Shown here piece by piece: positions 1 through 12,003 of a stretch of 64,000 nt of DNA (its first letter is position 1; the number at the start of each line of letters is the position of its first letter). The translations under genes and the position numbers were made by a program. This DNA is from Monosporascus cannonballus (Eukaryota > Ascomycota > Sordariomycetes > Xylariales): the NCBI GenBank assembly GCA_004154925.1, contig QJNS01000201.1:86560-150559 (forward strand), given 5' to 3'. Below the pieces are notes generated by a model that saw only the letters and a program-made list of their open reading frames with translations, was not told the origin of the DNA and made no database searches.

Positions 1-3000
1 TCTGCTTCAAGTCGACGAGGTGGTAAAACTGAGGGCATCAATTGGAAGTCAAAGACAACTAGAAATTGTACGAACTCACCCATTTGTACGTATTCTTCGC
101 AAGGAGTTCCGTATGTTCAATTTGGTAGAGATGGGTTTTGGGGACTCGGTTGTCTCCCAGGGACAGATTGCTCATCCTTGTTTGTTGCAGTTACAGCACC
201 CCCGCTCTTCGAGACCACCCCATTCAACTCGCCCATCACCCTCCTCTGGTCGGTAAGAACCAATTTCAACACATGGAACTCGTCTTGGATATCTTCAATT
301 TCGACCAGAAGACCAACCTCCTCTGAAATGTCGAAGATCTCGTTTAACGGTATATCATTGTTGGCATTAAGACCTTTCTTGAAACGTTTGAGGCAATCCG
401 TCCCCCGGTCAATCTGCCATTGGTCATTAGCCAGATTCAATGCGTGTTGTACTGTATCTCACCATCGCTCCAATAGACTGTTCGAACATGCCGAAAAACT
501 GAAAGGTTTCTGAGATTCCGTGAGGATCAAACACGTTCGCGCAACAATTCGTTACCAAACTTGCTAGATCATGAGCCGAAGTTATTGGGCTTCTCGCCGT
601 CTATCTCAGATGCCTGAGTACCTTCTGATGCACATTCAACGGATCGTCTTGGATAAGTGTAGGCCATTTCATCTTGGCAGCGACTTTCTTGCCAGCTTTA
701 TACTCATGCTCCTTTCCTTTGCCGGTATTTCCAAGCATGGGCTGGCTTGTATCCTCCTACGTTGTGGTAGAGTTTCAAATCGGTCGGTTTTGGCGGACAC
801 GAATTCTTAACTCATTCCAGTGGGTTGCTGGGATTGTGGCGGCGACTGAACGGTTTCATCGCCAGTTGGAGTAAGAACTTGACCTAACCGTCCAGGGAGT
901 GGTGCAACAGCAGCATGGTCTGGACGGTGGCCGAGCACAAAGCTGGGCGACGGCTGGGGAGGAACGGAGCCGTGGCTCCGTCCTGCGGCTAGTTTAGGGG
1001 GTTTTGCCCTCAAAGAGGATAGCGGAGTTGGCACTTCAGATTGATCTCCTGGAGGCTCGCTTGACCATGCATGCCATCGCAGTAGGAAGCAACTTACAAC
1101 AGTATCTAGATCCATGTTAAAGTGTATACAATGACTTCCAGTCATTGACTTACGTTCGCTTAATACCCTTAGCCAAAGTTGATCAACCATGAAGATCTTG
1201 GGCTCCGTGCCAGTCCTTTCACAAATGAAGTATTTATAGATGACTTGATTTTTGTCTCGTTGAGAGATGGTTTTGAGATGGCAGTAGAAGTATTGCTCTA
1301 AGGTGCGGCGTAGCTGAAGTTGGACACCGTCCACTCCCCGTGAAGGCAAGTACCCTCGAAGGAGATGCGCGTTGAGATTACTGAATCGTCCTGCTGGCGA
1401 CGGTATGGCTCCAAGTTCAGACATGCGAATTTCCGCAAGCTTTAGCGCTTCGGTTGAATCTTGGGATAACGCATTCTTCTGTCCCGATACCGAAGTCTCT
1501 CCTGGGTCATAGACTGCTTCATCTCGCTCAGGAAGTGTGCTTTCTTCAGCCGGTCTTTCTCCTTGCTCATCCGGGGCCCCTCTTCCTAGCTTCGATATAC
1601 CAATATTCATCGATCTAATGGAACCGCCTGGTAAATCCACATCTACAGAGACAAAACTTCGGGCTTTCTTATGAGACTCTTTGCCCCGTTCCTCTTGAGG
1701 CGACGGGACTACCGCTATCCCGGATGGAGATGGCGGGGGCAGCGGAGAGTTCGGTGCCATGTGAGGGTTGGTTCCCGGAGGATTAATGAAACCCGGAGCA
1801 GGCGGAGGACGAGGTGAAGGTTGGGCACCTGGGCTCTTTACCTTGTCCTTCACGCCTTAAAGTGCCCGTGTCATCGCCTGGAATCCGGCATAAGTTTGTC
1901 AGGGAAAATGGTAAAGTACGGAGTGAGAGGCAGAAGAAGCAGCCCAGCAGGGGGTTCATAGTATGGGTAGTAAATAGATGACCATTAATTCCTGCCCTTT
2001 TCTAACTACTCGGGGGCGAAGCCCCCCTATATATACACAAACTGGAGTCACACTGGTGGGTCGCTGAGCCCCGGAAAGGGGGCCGCACCTTGGCACCTGA
2101 CAAGTTTCAAGGTGAAGGTAGGGCATATGCAGAGCGATTTAGTTGTCATGTTCTTTGCAATCAGGCAGAGAGCCATATATTCACGAATGTGACAAGGTGA
2201 TCTTTGCTATCGTTCGAGGAGGAGTGTTGGGCGACCTGGCCACTGTGAGACCCTGCATCACACACAGAAGCATATAACTGAAGAAAAGGTATATTGAAGG
2301 TTGCATGACCTCTAGAAGGTCCTAGCTAGAAGGTGAGGGTAGCGAACCCTCCTTTTATACATGTAAATACATCTGTAGCTAAGAGGAAAAGATACCGGGG
2401 GTGCATAAAGTAGCCTTGTTTCAGTCGGTGATCAAACTAAGCCAAGGCTTAGCTGTTTGATCGACTTCAGCTGGGTCTGACAGCCACCCATTATACAGTA
2501 TTGTACCCTCTCGTGACTCTTTATGCACCTCACCTTGACAGAGCGGCATAGAGGTCTCATGAACGACGTACTTCTGAAATCTCTGTTCAGCCGCTCGACA
2601 GGATTCACCAATCTGAGTTCTGATTTTAGTTCCATCTTGAGCACGGATTCGCCAAATTGCCTCTCGGCAAAAAGGCGACTTATCAGACCCTGTGGTTGTC
2701 AGATCGTGTTCTTTGTCCATTCGACGCTTGAGAGGTCGTGCTATTGGGAGATGTCATCCCGTAAGGGTGCTCATACATCGATCCAAGTCATCTGAGTAAG
2801 GTGTCAGAATAGTCTTTAGAAGCCAATACAAGGTGAAATGCGTACATTGCCTGCTGGGAGATGATACCATGTGAATGTTGGCTCCTGCTTAGCCATTCTC
2901 TCTCCTCGCACCCAACGCAGCAGAGCACCCGGACCTTTGCCATACAGAAGCTCGTAGATAGATGGTGAGAGCTCTATTCGCTGCTCCCGCTCACCGATGA

Positions 3001-3857
3001 AGAACTGGGCAATCGTAGCTTGGAACCCATGACATGCATTCAATTTGTCAACCTCATTGTCTGAAGGGCTGGGAAGGGACCGGACAAAGGCCAGCTGGGT
3101 TTTTGAATCGGGCTTGGGTGTGATGATTGCTGGGCCTTGGGGCACATGCTCGGTCTTCAAGACGGAGCTTAGCGCGTGATTGCCATTCACAAAATCTGCC
3201 AGAGTCTTGCCGTCTGGGAGCTGTATCTTCTTATTCGCTCCGTGCCGTAGTAAAGCTCTGTAAGCTCGATGTTGCCCGAAGCAACCGCACGGAATAACGG
3301 AGTCTGTCCATCGGGACTCCTGGCATCGATATTCGCTCCGTGGTCTAGGAGAATTTGCGCCACATCAGTGTGCCCGCCGTCGCAAGCCCGAAATAAGGCC
3401 GTGGTTCCGGTGACCGAATTGAACGACTCAACCTGGGCATTGAACTATAAGAGCAGGTCAGCAACTGCCCGGTTACACTGCTCTGCAGCAATATATACTT
3501 GTCTCAGCTTGTCAGCAGTCTCCGCCTCAGTGTCGACTCCGTACTCCAAGAAGAGGCGCGTTATAGCTCCATCGCCCCCTAAATTTGCCAAGTGCAAAGC
3601 TGTATGGCCGCCCGAAGTCTTAGTTCCGATTATAGAGCCATCTTCCCCCCAACAAGTGCCGCACAAGTTTCTCGTCTCGAGACCTTACTGCCTCCAGCAG
3701 AAGCGATCCGTAGCTCGCTCTCGTGGCATTACCGTCCTCGCTAGTCTGAACCAGCTCTATGACGTGGAATATCTTCGCGAAAGATGGTTAAGAAAGAGCA
3801 AGCAAAATTCACTCTTGAAAGCCGGGACCTGTGCTCGATAGCTTTCGGTTGTGGACG
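1..3857 (-). pseudogene. Decayed ankyrin-repeat / CorA-like fungal protein gene
   Basis: Read on the minus strand from 3857 down, pieces of one protein appear in the expected order. Ankyrin repeats lie at about 3740-3210, with motifs such as GGHTALHLANLGG and ALFRACDGGHTDVAQILLDHG. A conserved block follows at 3190-2816 (FIGEREQR, YGKGPGALLRW, FTWYHLPAGN). Next come a MPYLHLE motif near 2110, a proline-rich stretch at 1850-1700, and the CorA-like block at 1330-1150 (RRTLEQYFYCHL, KIFMVDQLWLRVL). The C-terminal helix region is at 440-250 (EEVGLLVEIEDIQDE). HLVDLKQ at the left edge suggests the gene continues outside the window. It is broken: a TAG at 3442-3444 between two ankyrin repeats, frame changes near 3665 and 3265, many stops between 2800 and 1860, and an LTR insertion at 2244-2482. 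Fungal proteins with this ankyrin/CorA-like layout are common and mostly uncharacterised; membrane location is likely but not shown. Introns could explain some breaks, but not the LTR or the ankyrin stop. Confidence 0.75.
2244..2482 (-). mobile_element. Solo LTR (239 bp) inside the ankyrin/CorA-like gene, TSD GCCAC
   Basis: Read on the minus strand it starts TGTCAGACCC and ends GGGTCTCACA. It is flanked on both sides by the 5-bp direct repeat GCCAC (2239-2243 and 2483-2487), the mark of LTR integration. It is nearly identical to the solo LTR at 33876-34115 in opposite orientation, and carries the same GTATAAAAGG TATA-like box and a CCTTCTAGAGGTC palindrome. No internal domain is present, so it is the product of LTR-LTR recombination. 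Confidence 0.93.
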
Positions 3858-4077
3858 TGTTGAACCTAGCAGCGCCATGGCTTAGTTAGCTAACAAGCTA
3901 GTGGAAATTGCTTCGGCTAATCCGGTATCATTATCTCTTGGGTACCACTGATTTTTATATGTATTTAAGGAGGGTTCACCACCTTCACCTTTTACAGAGG
4001 ACCTTCTAGAGGTCATGCAACCTTTAATACACCTTTTCTTCAGTTATATGCTTCTGTGTGTGATGCAGGATCTCACA
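3858..4077 (+). mobile_element. Solo LTR (220 bp), TSD GGACG
   Basis: It starts TGTTGAACC and ends GATCTCACA. The direct repeat GGACG flanks it at 3853-3857 and 4078-4082. Its last 125 bp or so match the LTRs at 2244 and 33876 (CTTCTAGAGGTC, TTATATGCTTCTGTGTGTGATG), but its first 100 bp are unrelated to them. The first 60 bp resemble a fragment at 30392. It sits at the upstream end of the recognisable ankyrin/CorA-like remnant. Confidence 0.9.
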
Positions 4078-4082
4078 GGACG

Positions 4083-5184
4083 GCTGAAATACGGCTTGTC
4101 AGTCATCCCGATACTATGTGACCACCCACTGTTCGAGAACCTCGCAACTTGCAATATCTAAAAAGAGTAACTAGCTCTAACTCTAACCCTACTATACAAT
4201 GACCACACACGGTTAGCTCTGTAGATGTCTCCAACCAGCTTCAACTCATGTATTCATGGATTATTTAAAAACGTCGACAATTCCCAAACCGAGCTTCCTT
4301 CCGCAAGGTTCTTTTGGAAACATCTCTTACGGCTTTTACTGCGGCCTTGTACACCGTACAGTTATTTCTAACTATATGTTTGTGTACCGGAATATATATG
4401 TAGCTGTAAGCAGTCAGTCAATTGCCACTCTAGCGATCAATCCCTTGTCTTTTGCCTGTTGGCGGTGCGGGGTGCAGCCGTAACTGTCAGCTAGCCAGGT
4501 GTGCTATCCGGCAAAGGGCCACAAGGAGCATGTGGCGTTGCGTGGGGGTGGGGGGGTTTCCCATTAATCACCTTTACAGCCTTCTTCCCAACACATTTTG
4601 AGTAGATTAGTAGCGATTCCAGGGTATCTAGGCCATGATTCGCCTGCAAGATGATGCTAACTCTTTGGGAGGATGTCCGTTCCCGAACTGCATTTAAACT
4701 CTTTTGGCACACACCCCATGGACGCTCGAGAGCCGCATCAGCCTTGGCGACTCGGGATGTAGGTTTCGGATTTGGGGATATCTTGGGTGTGAGTTAAAGC
4801 CGATCACTAAAAATCAAAGTGGGTCCGTGCGGGTCTGAGATTTCCGAAGAAGCACTTTGTCGGATCAATAGTCAGCCCGCCCATCAGAACTCCCACGTAT
4901 TCTTCATGACTGGTAACATTTAGGTGCGTCCTCTGGCGAAACCTCTTGATAGCGATATTCGACACAATTTCCTTGGAGGTTCGATAACTTCGATGGATGA
5001 TGCATCATGCATGTGTGGATTGCCTATATACAAAGATGTGCCATCCACTCTTCAACTCCATGGAGTAGTGTGGTGGATAGCAGAGCACAGCGCATACAAG
5101 TGTTGACAGCACCCTGGCAGGTCAGAGCGAAGCGCATAAGTCCTCAGAATGCACCAATGATTGACAGCTATTGCTGTAGTCTTT
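4083..5184. other. Gene-free stretch
   Basis: Only short, non-conserved open frames are seen on either strand. The run CTAGCTCTAACTCTAACCCT near 4170 is too short to be a telomere-like array. Nothing else is supported. Confidence 0.5.
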
Positions 5185-6119
5185 TTAACAGCTGTTACGG
5201 CCATCACCGGTGAAGTTTCCAGGCTGGTAAGCTCCCTCCGCGTCATTCAAACATTCAGCTACATCTCGATTAGCCACATATTCCTACACCTATACAGCGG
5301 CCAATAAACCAAGATGTATACACACCGACGGTGACGAGCTTCAGGTTGTTCTGCTTGGCCCAGTTGATCAGCCAGGGCACGAGGACGCTGACAGTGGAGT
5401 CGTAAGTCTCGTGCATGAGCGGGATGTGGCCATTGCCGCCGGCGCCGGCCTGGATGAACCTCTGCTGGGATTGCTGAGGGGACTGGTTGTTCCAGTCGCC
5501 GGAGTCGATGTCGTTGGTCACGACGACGTAGTTCATCTGCCGCGCAACGTTCATGACCGAGCCGTAGGTCTCGAGGTACGGGGGGCGCAGATAGGCCGGC
5601 TTCTTGCCGAAGATATTCACGTAGGCGTTCTCGAGCCTCGTGAGCTCGCTCTGCAGCTGCGAAGCGCCTAGGTTGCCGACGTGCGGGTGGGTCCTGTCGT
5701 GGCGGATCAGTACTCTCTCCGGCTCATTGCCTAAGGTGAGGGCTCACCATACCATGTATGCGAGGCGATCTGGTGGCCCGAGTCGTACGCATTCTTGACG
5801 GCGGTTCTGTGGTTGTAGATGCACCCTGATCTAGTTAGCCCAGGTTCCCTTGCACAACTTGGACTTTCTGACCGTAGAGTGTTCCGGTGAAGAAGAATGT
5901 CCCCTTAGCACCTGCGGCGTTGAGGGTATCAACGAGCTTCTGGGTGTATTGGTACGGCCCGTCGTCGAAAGCAAGGGCAAGGACTCCGGGCTTCGCGCAT
6001 TTGGTGATCACGGTGCCAAGCGGGTGGTCACGTCTAATAAGATCGATAGGGGACGGGATCGCTACGGCAGAGACGCCAAGCGCCCAACTCAGCGCTGCAA
6101 CTACAGATTTGACAAGCAT
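5185..6119 (-). CDS. Secreted polysaccharide (chitin) deacetylase, CE4 / NodB domain
   Basis: Four exons on the minus strand: 6119-5873, 5825-5753, 5693-5326 and 5258-5185. The introns are 47, 59 and 67 bp, all GT-AG, and the spliced frame is 253 aa. Residues 1-20 form a signal peptide (MLVKSVVAALSWALGVSAVA). NodB motifs are in order: AFDDGP (50-55; the first Asp of the DD pair is the usual base), SHTWTHPHV (metal-binding His at about 105-111), LRPPY, DIDSGDW and HIPLMHE. The family removes N-acetyl groups from chitin or related polymers at the cell wall, using a divalent metal. The protein ends shortly after VTVAECLNDAEG with no CBM18 domain. I inferred the last exon because it restores the common ECL-D ending; without it the frame would end GVYTSWF. 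The Met at 6119 was chosen because it opens the signal peptide. Substrate (chitin versus chitooligosaccharide) cannot be told. Confidence 0.88.
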
Positions 6120-9100
6120 TTTAGAGTACCAGGTAGCGTCTTCTTGGTTCAAGACTGGTAGGCTAAGATCGACGCCAATTATCATCGGGCGGTGGCTGGT
6201 GATATTTATACAAGCCAGCAGTTGGAACGCCAAGCCAAAATTTCGGGACAAGGGAATACATCCTGCTATCATGGGTATAATTAACGATAGTATAATACCT
6301 AGTATCCGGCTAGCGTCGAGTCCACCCGCCAACGGGCATCACCGGCAATATTGTTCAAGTTTTAGAGTGTATTTCCACACAAGAAAGTTGGGGCTCGGAT
6401 TATAGTAGCACAAGCCCTTTCCCCAGGTTTATTATGTTGGGATTCAGGTTTGGGATTATCCACTTAGATATCAGCGTGCATTTAGCCGGGGTTGGATCAT
6501 GCGGCTAGCTGGAGATTTTGCCCACCAGTGAAAAGATTGGCCTTAGCTACATTAGGAACGGAAGGAAACGGAGGCGTCACTCGACGACGGTGTGAGAGTC
6601 TCTCATCCCGCTGGCCCGATCCTCCAGGTAACGCCTAGCTAATATCCGAGCATGATCCCCAACGAACGCCTACGGAACGGCAAAAGCGACGCTTCTGGGC
6701 CAGGCCGGGATTTGCACCTATCGACCGTAAGCCTCTACCGGGTCTGCATAGTGCCGAAAAAATGGGAGGCCCCACACTATGGCAGGTCACCATCCGTTCT
6801 CATACCTCAACTTGTTCCACTTTGGGTGGTTGCCACTGAAAGAATGTCGATAATCTCTTTGGCGACTGTTTTAGCAAGCATGTGTCCCCCTGCCTCCGTT
6901 TCTAGGTATTAATGATCCCGTTCCTCACCCCCAGCTACTCACGGCAGTGAGGACCCAATGGCACGGTAGCCGTCCACCGGTCAAGTCCCCCATTCCTGAT
7001 AAGGGAAAGGTCGAGTATACGTGGACATTGCCGCCACATGTTGGATTCATGGTGCAAAATTCCGTCAGGTGCTAGAATAGCATGGAAACAACAGGGTTGT
7101 TCCGCGTTCTCAATAAATAGGTTCGGATAATAGGCGATCTTGTTCTATTAGGACTTCTTGCGAAATATATCTCCGGGACATGTTCTCGTCGAAATGATCC
7201 GTTACTTTTGTATTTCCTGAGACCCCAAGAGATACAGTGCGTGCTCAAGTCCAAATATCTCAGCAGGGACTACGAACGGTAAATTACGACTTGTAGCTCG
7301 GAATCACTCCCAGGATTTGGGGAAGAACATAGTGCTAAGAATATATTCACTGAATTTCGGATGACTATCCCCCAGCTTTTGGACACGGCCATTGGATGGT
7401 GGCAATGGCACCAAGAGGCCGGTGGTACAACTCGGGAACTACTCTTGTGGAAAGGAGGCTTATTGCAACATTTTTCTTTTGTTTTCCTGATCCGTCAGGG
7501 AGGTGGTCGCCAAGTGGCGAGCGGGAAAGTAGTGGATATGCATCGCGCCCGTAGGGATTGAAGCTTTCGTGTGTAATGGCTCAGGGAGGACCTCTCTTAT
7601 GGTGCAGGGAAGAGCAGAAAGTTGATTAATTTAGGCGATGGAGGCGGTGCTTTTTCGTGTCATTGGCAGTTATTACCGCGACGCCTAGGGTATACACTGC
7701 TGAAACTGACAGGAGCCTCGGCTCTTCGGCTTCAATCCATATTTGTATAAAGCAATACGCTTCGTGACAGATTCTTGCATGGATGCCAGACCATCCGCAT
7801 CCTTAGGGCTTGCTTAGCTTTGTGCCTCTGTTGTTGCCGTACCCATTTCTCCACTGGGTCCGTGTGAAAGTTGTCGATTGTCACGTCTCATCGTCTCCGG
7901 GAGTTGTTTTGACAGTGCTGACAAGGTTTAGGCCTAGGTAGACGCGGAGATTTAAAGACGATGTGGACCTAGCCAGAATGTTAATGTAGACGATGTTCGA
8001 ACGTGATATCAAAGGTGTTCTTCGTAGCGAGCGGTTTGATACGAACACCTCCATAGGGACATCAATCGAAAGCGTCAACAAGATCTAGGATAATAATGGA
8101 ATGCAGCACTAACGTTCCAGAATATGAGACACCAAATAGAGGTATGAGGTGACAAAAGAACGAAGCTGAGCGCGTTGCGAAAGGAGTCTCGGTGTATGGT
8201 AAAAAAGAAGGCACTGGGGTTGGAAATCGCTTTAACGGATAAGAGACCTGTGCAAAGTAAATGGTGAGGATTTGATACCCATATAGACAAACTGCACCGA
8301 GAATGTAGAGGCGTGTCTCTGTTCCATAATGTTGATAGGCTGTCTATATCCCCAAAAGCCCTGTGATATTGAACAAGCAACCTTAATGATAAAGAAATAA
8401 TCTAAAAGCTACAAACAAAACTAAAAACAGGTAATGCACAGGCTCGAATGGATGACCTATAAGAACTTTGCAAAAAAAGCAGAGTAGCTGGGCCACCACT
8501 GGGACTCACGTACAACAGTCTCCCTGCATACCACTCTGCCATTGGACAGGTGTTTTTCTTGCAGATCCAGCCTACTTGTTGGGTATATATAACTGACAGA
8601 CCCGAAGTGAAATAGATGCCTTACGTTTCCCCTAGATACCTGAGTTCAGCGTGAAAGGGGCCTGGTCTACAAATGCCTCCAAACCCTAAGGCATAAGGAG
8701 ATGTGCAAAAGCACTAGCAGTTATTCGTTGTTACGGGACATTTGATATTTGAATTTGCAGTAGTCACTTCTCCTCATACTGCCACTTGTTGTGCAAGCTT
8801 ATACTTCCTACATACCTCTAAATCGACCGACTGAACCACTTCCACGCATCAGACACTCGGATGCTATTTGGGTGTACTGAATTCCCCAGGTTAAACAATT
8901 AAATATAAATTTAGGCGCCACTTTTATCAAGGCTAACACAGAACCGAGTGCCCGAGCACAAACCTTAGTGGATGAGCCCCATCAACGAAGACATGGATTA
9001 TGTACTGCATTCTGAGGAAGGCAAGCTATAGTCCAAGGGTCCGAACTCGATAAGTAATAACTTTAATATGCACTTTAGTTAACAGTCCCTTAATTACCTG

Positions 9101-9610
9101 GTATTGTCATGAAACGAGATGATACCACGACGGAACAAACAGTAGTATTGACGAACGTCCCACGTCACATATGTAATCACCTATGTCACAGTTAGGCTGA
9201 TCGCGAGAAAAGGTTGCATAGAGTGTGGGAAGTGATAATTGTCTGACTAGAATTAAGCTCCAGGGAGCTGTAGCTAGGAAGCTCTCTATATACTGTGAAC
9301 GCGCCGGAATAAGGTTTTTCCAGGGTGCTGTGGAGCTTGATGACTAACACAGATACCCCTTTTCCACGACAACCTAAAATCTCACGAAGCCCTAAAACTA
9401 ACTGCTTAATAACAGGTGAATTCCCAACACTGTACCAAGACAGATCCGCCAGATAGCAATGTAGTAGCCCCGGGTGATCTTGAAAGGAATCCCGATAATT
9501 CTTGTCAACAAGAGCGTGAGGAAGGCGAAGTCTCTCCAGACAGGAGTGAGCCGAGGTCTATAGGGGCCGCAAGCCGCGTTTCCGACACAACTGAGCTGAA
9601 AGCCGTCGTT
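6120..9610. other. Long gene-free stretch
   Basis: Small open frames on both strands show no recognisable domain or consistent splice pattern, and base composition is ordinary. A TATA-like GATATTTATACA near 6202-6213 lies about 90 bp upstream of the deacetylase start on the minus-strand side and could be part of its promoter. I see no tRNA, rRNA or intact mobile element. Old, unrecognisable repeat remains are possible. Confidence 0.45.
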
Positions 9611-10302
9611 AAGGATCCTATGAGGACAAGAAGTATGCGGTTAAGGCAATAGACAAACATACCACTTATCTAGCGCCTCGGCTTATTTTCTTTACCGACA
9701 GCTCTTTAACACATCGTAGAAACGTCAGTAGCGCTAGCATCACTTATAAGCGCTGCATACAGAGAACCTCGAAGTGGATTAACGAATCCTTCACTGTAGT
9801 TAGCGCAACAACGCCGTATCAGGCTAAATTAATAGCAGTTGGTTCGGCAGTATCCGTCGCGTTACATGAGATGGAGCTTATCCATCGGTGTGCATTCAAG
9901 TCTAGTGACAAGATGCAGCCCGCAATGAGCATTTTCATCATCACTTATTCACAGTCCATGCTCTCATCGATCAGGAAGCACATCAATGGCAACTTTGAGA
10001 ACGCGGAAGGACGAGGGCCCGCTATTTACTACCATTCTGCCTTTGGGAAACTTATAAACCATCTCGGCTCCCTCACTAGATTTGAAGTCAATCTCGAATT
10101 CCACTGGACCAAAAGCCATTCGGGCGTTGAAGGGAACAGCCGGGCCGACTCTCTGACCAGGAGCGCGGTGAGCTGGTACCTGAGGCACCCTTCTCCCTCA
10201 CCTCGCCAGAAAGGTTATGTGTTGCTTCGCGCTCCTATCCCCCTGAGTACTTGCTCAATAGAAGGGGAAAAGGGGCAGAAGCGTATTCGCGAGCGAGAAT
10301 GA
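9611..10302 (+). pseudogene. LINE (non-LTR retrotransposon) ORF2 remnant: RNase H domain
   Basis: One frame stays open for about 690 bases and contains an RNase H-like segment in order: IFFTDSS (first catalytic Asp), ASITYK, YQAKLIAVGSAVSVA (catalytic Glu position changed to Lys-Leu context), IITYSQSMLSSIRK (usual SDSQ is TYSQ), then HWTKSHSGVEGNSRADSLTRSA (the typical HSGVEGNERAD ending). No reverse transcriptase or endonuclease is found upstream, so it is a 3' fragment. A different frame at 9416-9652 is open but unrecognised. Downstream, a basic segment (KEAAKERRAMKKATRFIARSK, 10360-10420) may be part of the same relic. Unlike the island at 39.9-63 kb, it is not AT-rich. Confidence 0.65.
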
Positions 10303-11105
10303 TGAAGGGGATAATAACGCGCAGAAGGGGATACCGGACAGCCAGAGAGCAGCATGGAAAGAGGCTGCAAAGGAACGCCGGGCCATGAAAAAGGCGACGC
10401 GCTTCATAGCCCGATCAAAAGGGATTGAGGATGCCGTGAAGGCAAACAAGGTGGTGAGCCCCCCGGGGGTACGGACCCCCCGAGGCGCCCAGAGCGAGAA
10501 CAAGAGGCTTTGTCTCCATTCACAGGCTACCCCCCGTACTACCGACTATCCCATAGGTCCGAAAGCGAGCCGCCATACAAGCATAGGCGGCTATATGAAG
10601 ACGAAGTAAACGTGCCAATATTTTGACGTTGCATCAAGACCGAGAATTTACTCGTCGTACCACAAGAAAACGCAACCATTTCAAGAGGAGGGCAAGATTA
10701 ATGAATTCGAAGGAAGTGTACGAACTGTCACATGAGAGAAAACGTGGGGATAGCCTCATATCTGTGCCGTTCTGGCCAGTTGGTCGATTGCAATAGTTCC
10801 GAATGAGTAAGCAGCATGCAGTGGCCAGCTGGTTAGAAACGAGGCCGCAGTGCGGGGGAGCGCCTCGATAAGTGCCAGTCCCCGTAAGCTCTTTGTCCTC
10901 ATCCCATACTCATCTACTCATGACCACGGCTATGGCCTGCCCCAAACCGACAGCGAGCAATATCGTCGCACTGCTTTCCGTTGCACGGCAGCCAGGGCGG
11001 TGTCAAAGTTATCCTAGACCGACTTCACTCATCACCTCATCAGCGGGAATCCGCGGCCCTCTTAGCGCCAGTGCACGTCTGCAAACGGCCCCTAAGCATT
11101 TCACA
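10303..11105. other. Stretch between the LINE remnant and the GFA gene
   Basis: A short GC-rich inverted repeat, CCCCCCGGGG/GGTACGGACCCCCC, lies near 10458-10480. The frame of the downstream GFA gene is open from 10872, so an N-terminal extension of 78 residues is possible. Otherwise nothing is recognised. Confidence 0.4.
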
Positions 11106-11561
11106 ATGTCATCCACGCAATCGGAAAAACCGCTCAGGGTCCGCTGCCAATGTGGCACCGTCTCGTTCCGGACGCCGACCGCAAAACCGATGGCGCTGTA
11201 CCACTGCCACTGCACGGAGTGCCAGAGGCAGTCGGCGTCGGCATTCGGCACGTCCGCAATATTCGCGTCAGGGGACCTGTTCCCGCTGGCGCCGGATCTA
11301 AATGCGCGGCTGGGATTATACACGCGACCGACCGACCGTGGCGGGAGCATGGACTGCTACTTCTGCCGCGCATGCGGGTCGCGGCTTTTCCACCGGATCC
11401 GCGATGCGTCCGGCGCGCCGCGGCCTACCGTCAGCGTCAAGGGCGGCTGCGTCGAGGGGCTCGACTGGAGCGGTGGTGTGCATATCTACATGCGCTCCGC
11501 CGTAATGACGATCCCGCGGGAGTGGGAACAGTATGAGACTGTACCGCCGAATATGAAGTAG
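11106..11561 (+). CDS. GFA / CENP-V-fold zinc protein (Mss4-like)
   Basis: Single exon, 151 aa from the ATG at 11106. It has the Cys pattern of the glutathione-dependent formaldehyde-activating family: CQC (14-16), YHCHCTEC (34, 36, 39) and CYFCRACG (84, 87, 90), which bind zinc in an Mss4-like fold. This family was named for a GSH/formaldehyde adduct enzyme, but most fungal members have unknown substrates, so function here is open. The family's usual N-terminus (RVRCQCG) begins soon after this Met, and CACAATG is a good fungal start context. An in-frame upstream ATG at 10872 would add 78 residues rich in Ser/Arg, possibly a targeting peptide. It lies about 440 bp upstream of the transporter in the same orientation, so it may belong to the neighbouring cluster. 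Confidence 0.85.
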   Translation: MSSTQSEKPLRVRCQCGTVSFRTPTAKPMALYHCHCTECQRQSASAFGTSAIFASGDLFPLAPDLNARLGLYTRPTDRGGSMDCYFCRACGSRLFHRIRDASGAPRPTVSVKGGCVEGLDWSGGVHIYMRSAVMTIPREWEQYETVPPNMK

Positions 11562-12003
11562 TGGAATTCGACGTTCAACCCTATATTCTCTTTCGAACTT
11601 GAGTGTTACGTTATCGTCGACGTGCGGCGTAGGCAAAAATGCGCTGGGATGCAGGACGATAGGGCTGAATGAGGCGTTTGAACACCCCTACCCTGTTTTG
11701 GCGGGGCGACAGTACTTGGCATGTTCGTTTAACCTTGTTGCTGGATTTCCAATGCTCCAGAATTCATCGACTATGATTCAGAATGTTGAGGCTGATGGCT
11801 TCCGGCAACATCGGCTGGTGTGGCTGTTGTTATGGGGTCATTGATCGGCAGGGATGAAATGATAAGAAAACAAATGACGACTGTGAGAGATCAAAGGGTG
11901 GCAAAATTTGTAAATTATCTGCTGGTAGAACATCCCAAACGGAAGAAGCTCTAGAGTTGCATGTCATCCTCAAGGCGGTTAATTTCGCCCAGGAATTGTG
12001 ATA
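11562..12003. other. Intergenic, upstream of the transporter
   Basis: No gene is supported. It would hold the 3' end of the GFA transcript and the promoter of the MFS gene. No clear operator was seen. Confidence 0.4.

Noticed and set aside
4130..4195. CTCTAACTCTAACCCT as an interstitial telomere
   Set aside because: Only one TAACCC unit is present; too short and irregular.
6695..6760. tRNA-like sequence on the minus strand (GGTGCAAATCCC)
   Set aside because: T-stem does not pair and no cloverleaf can be drawn.
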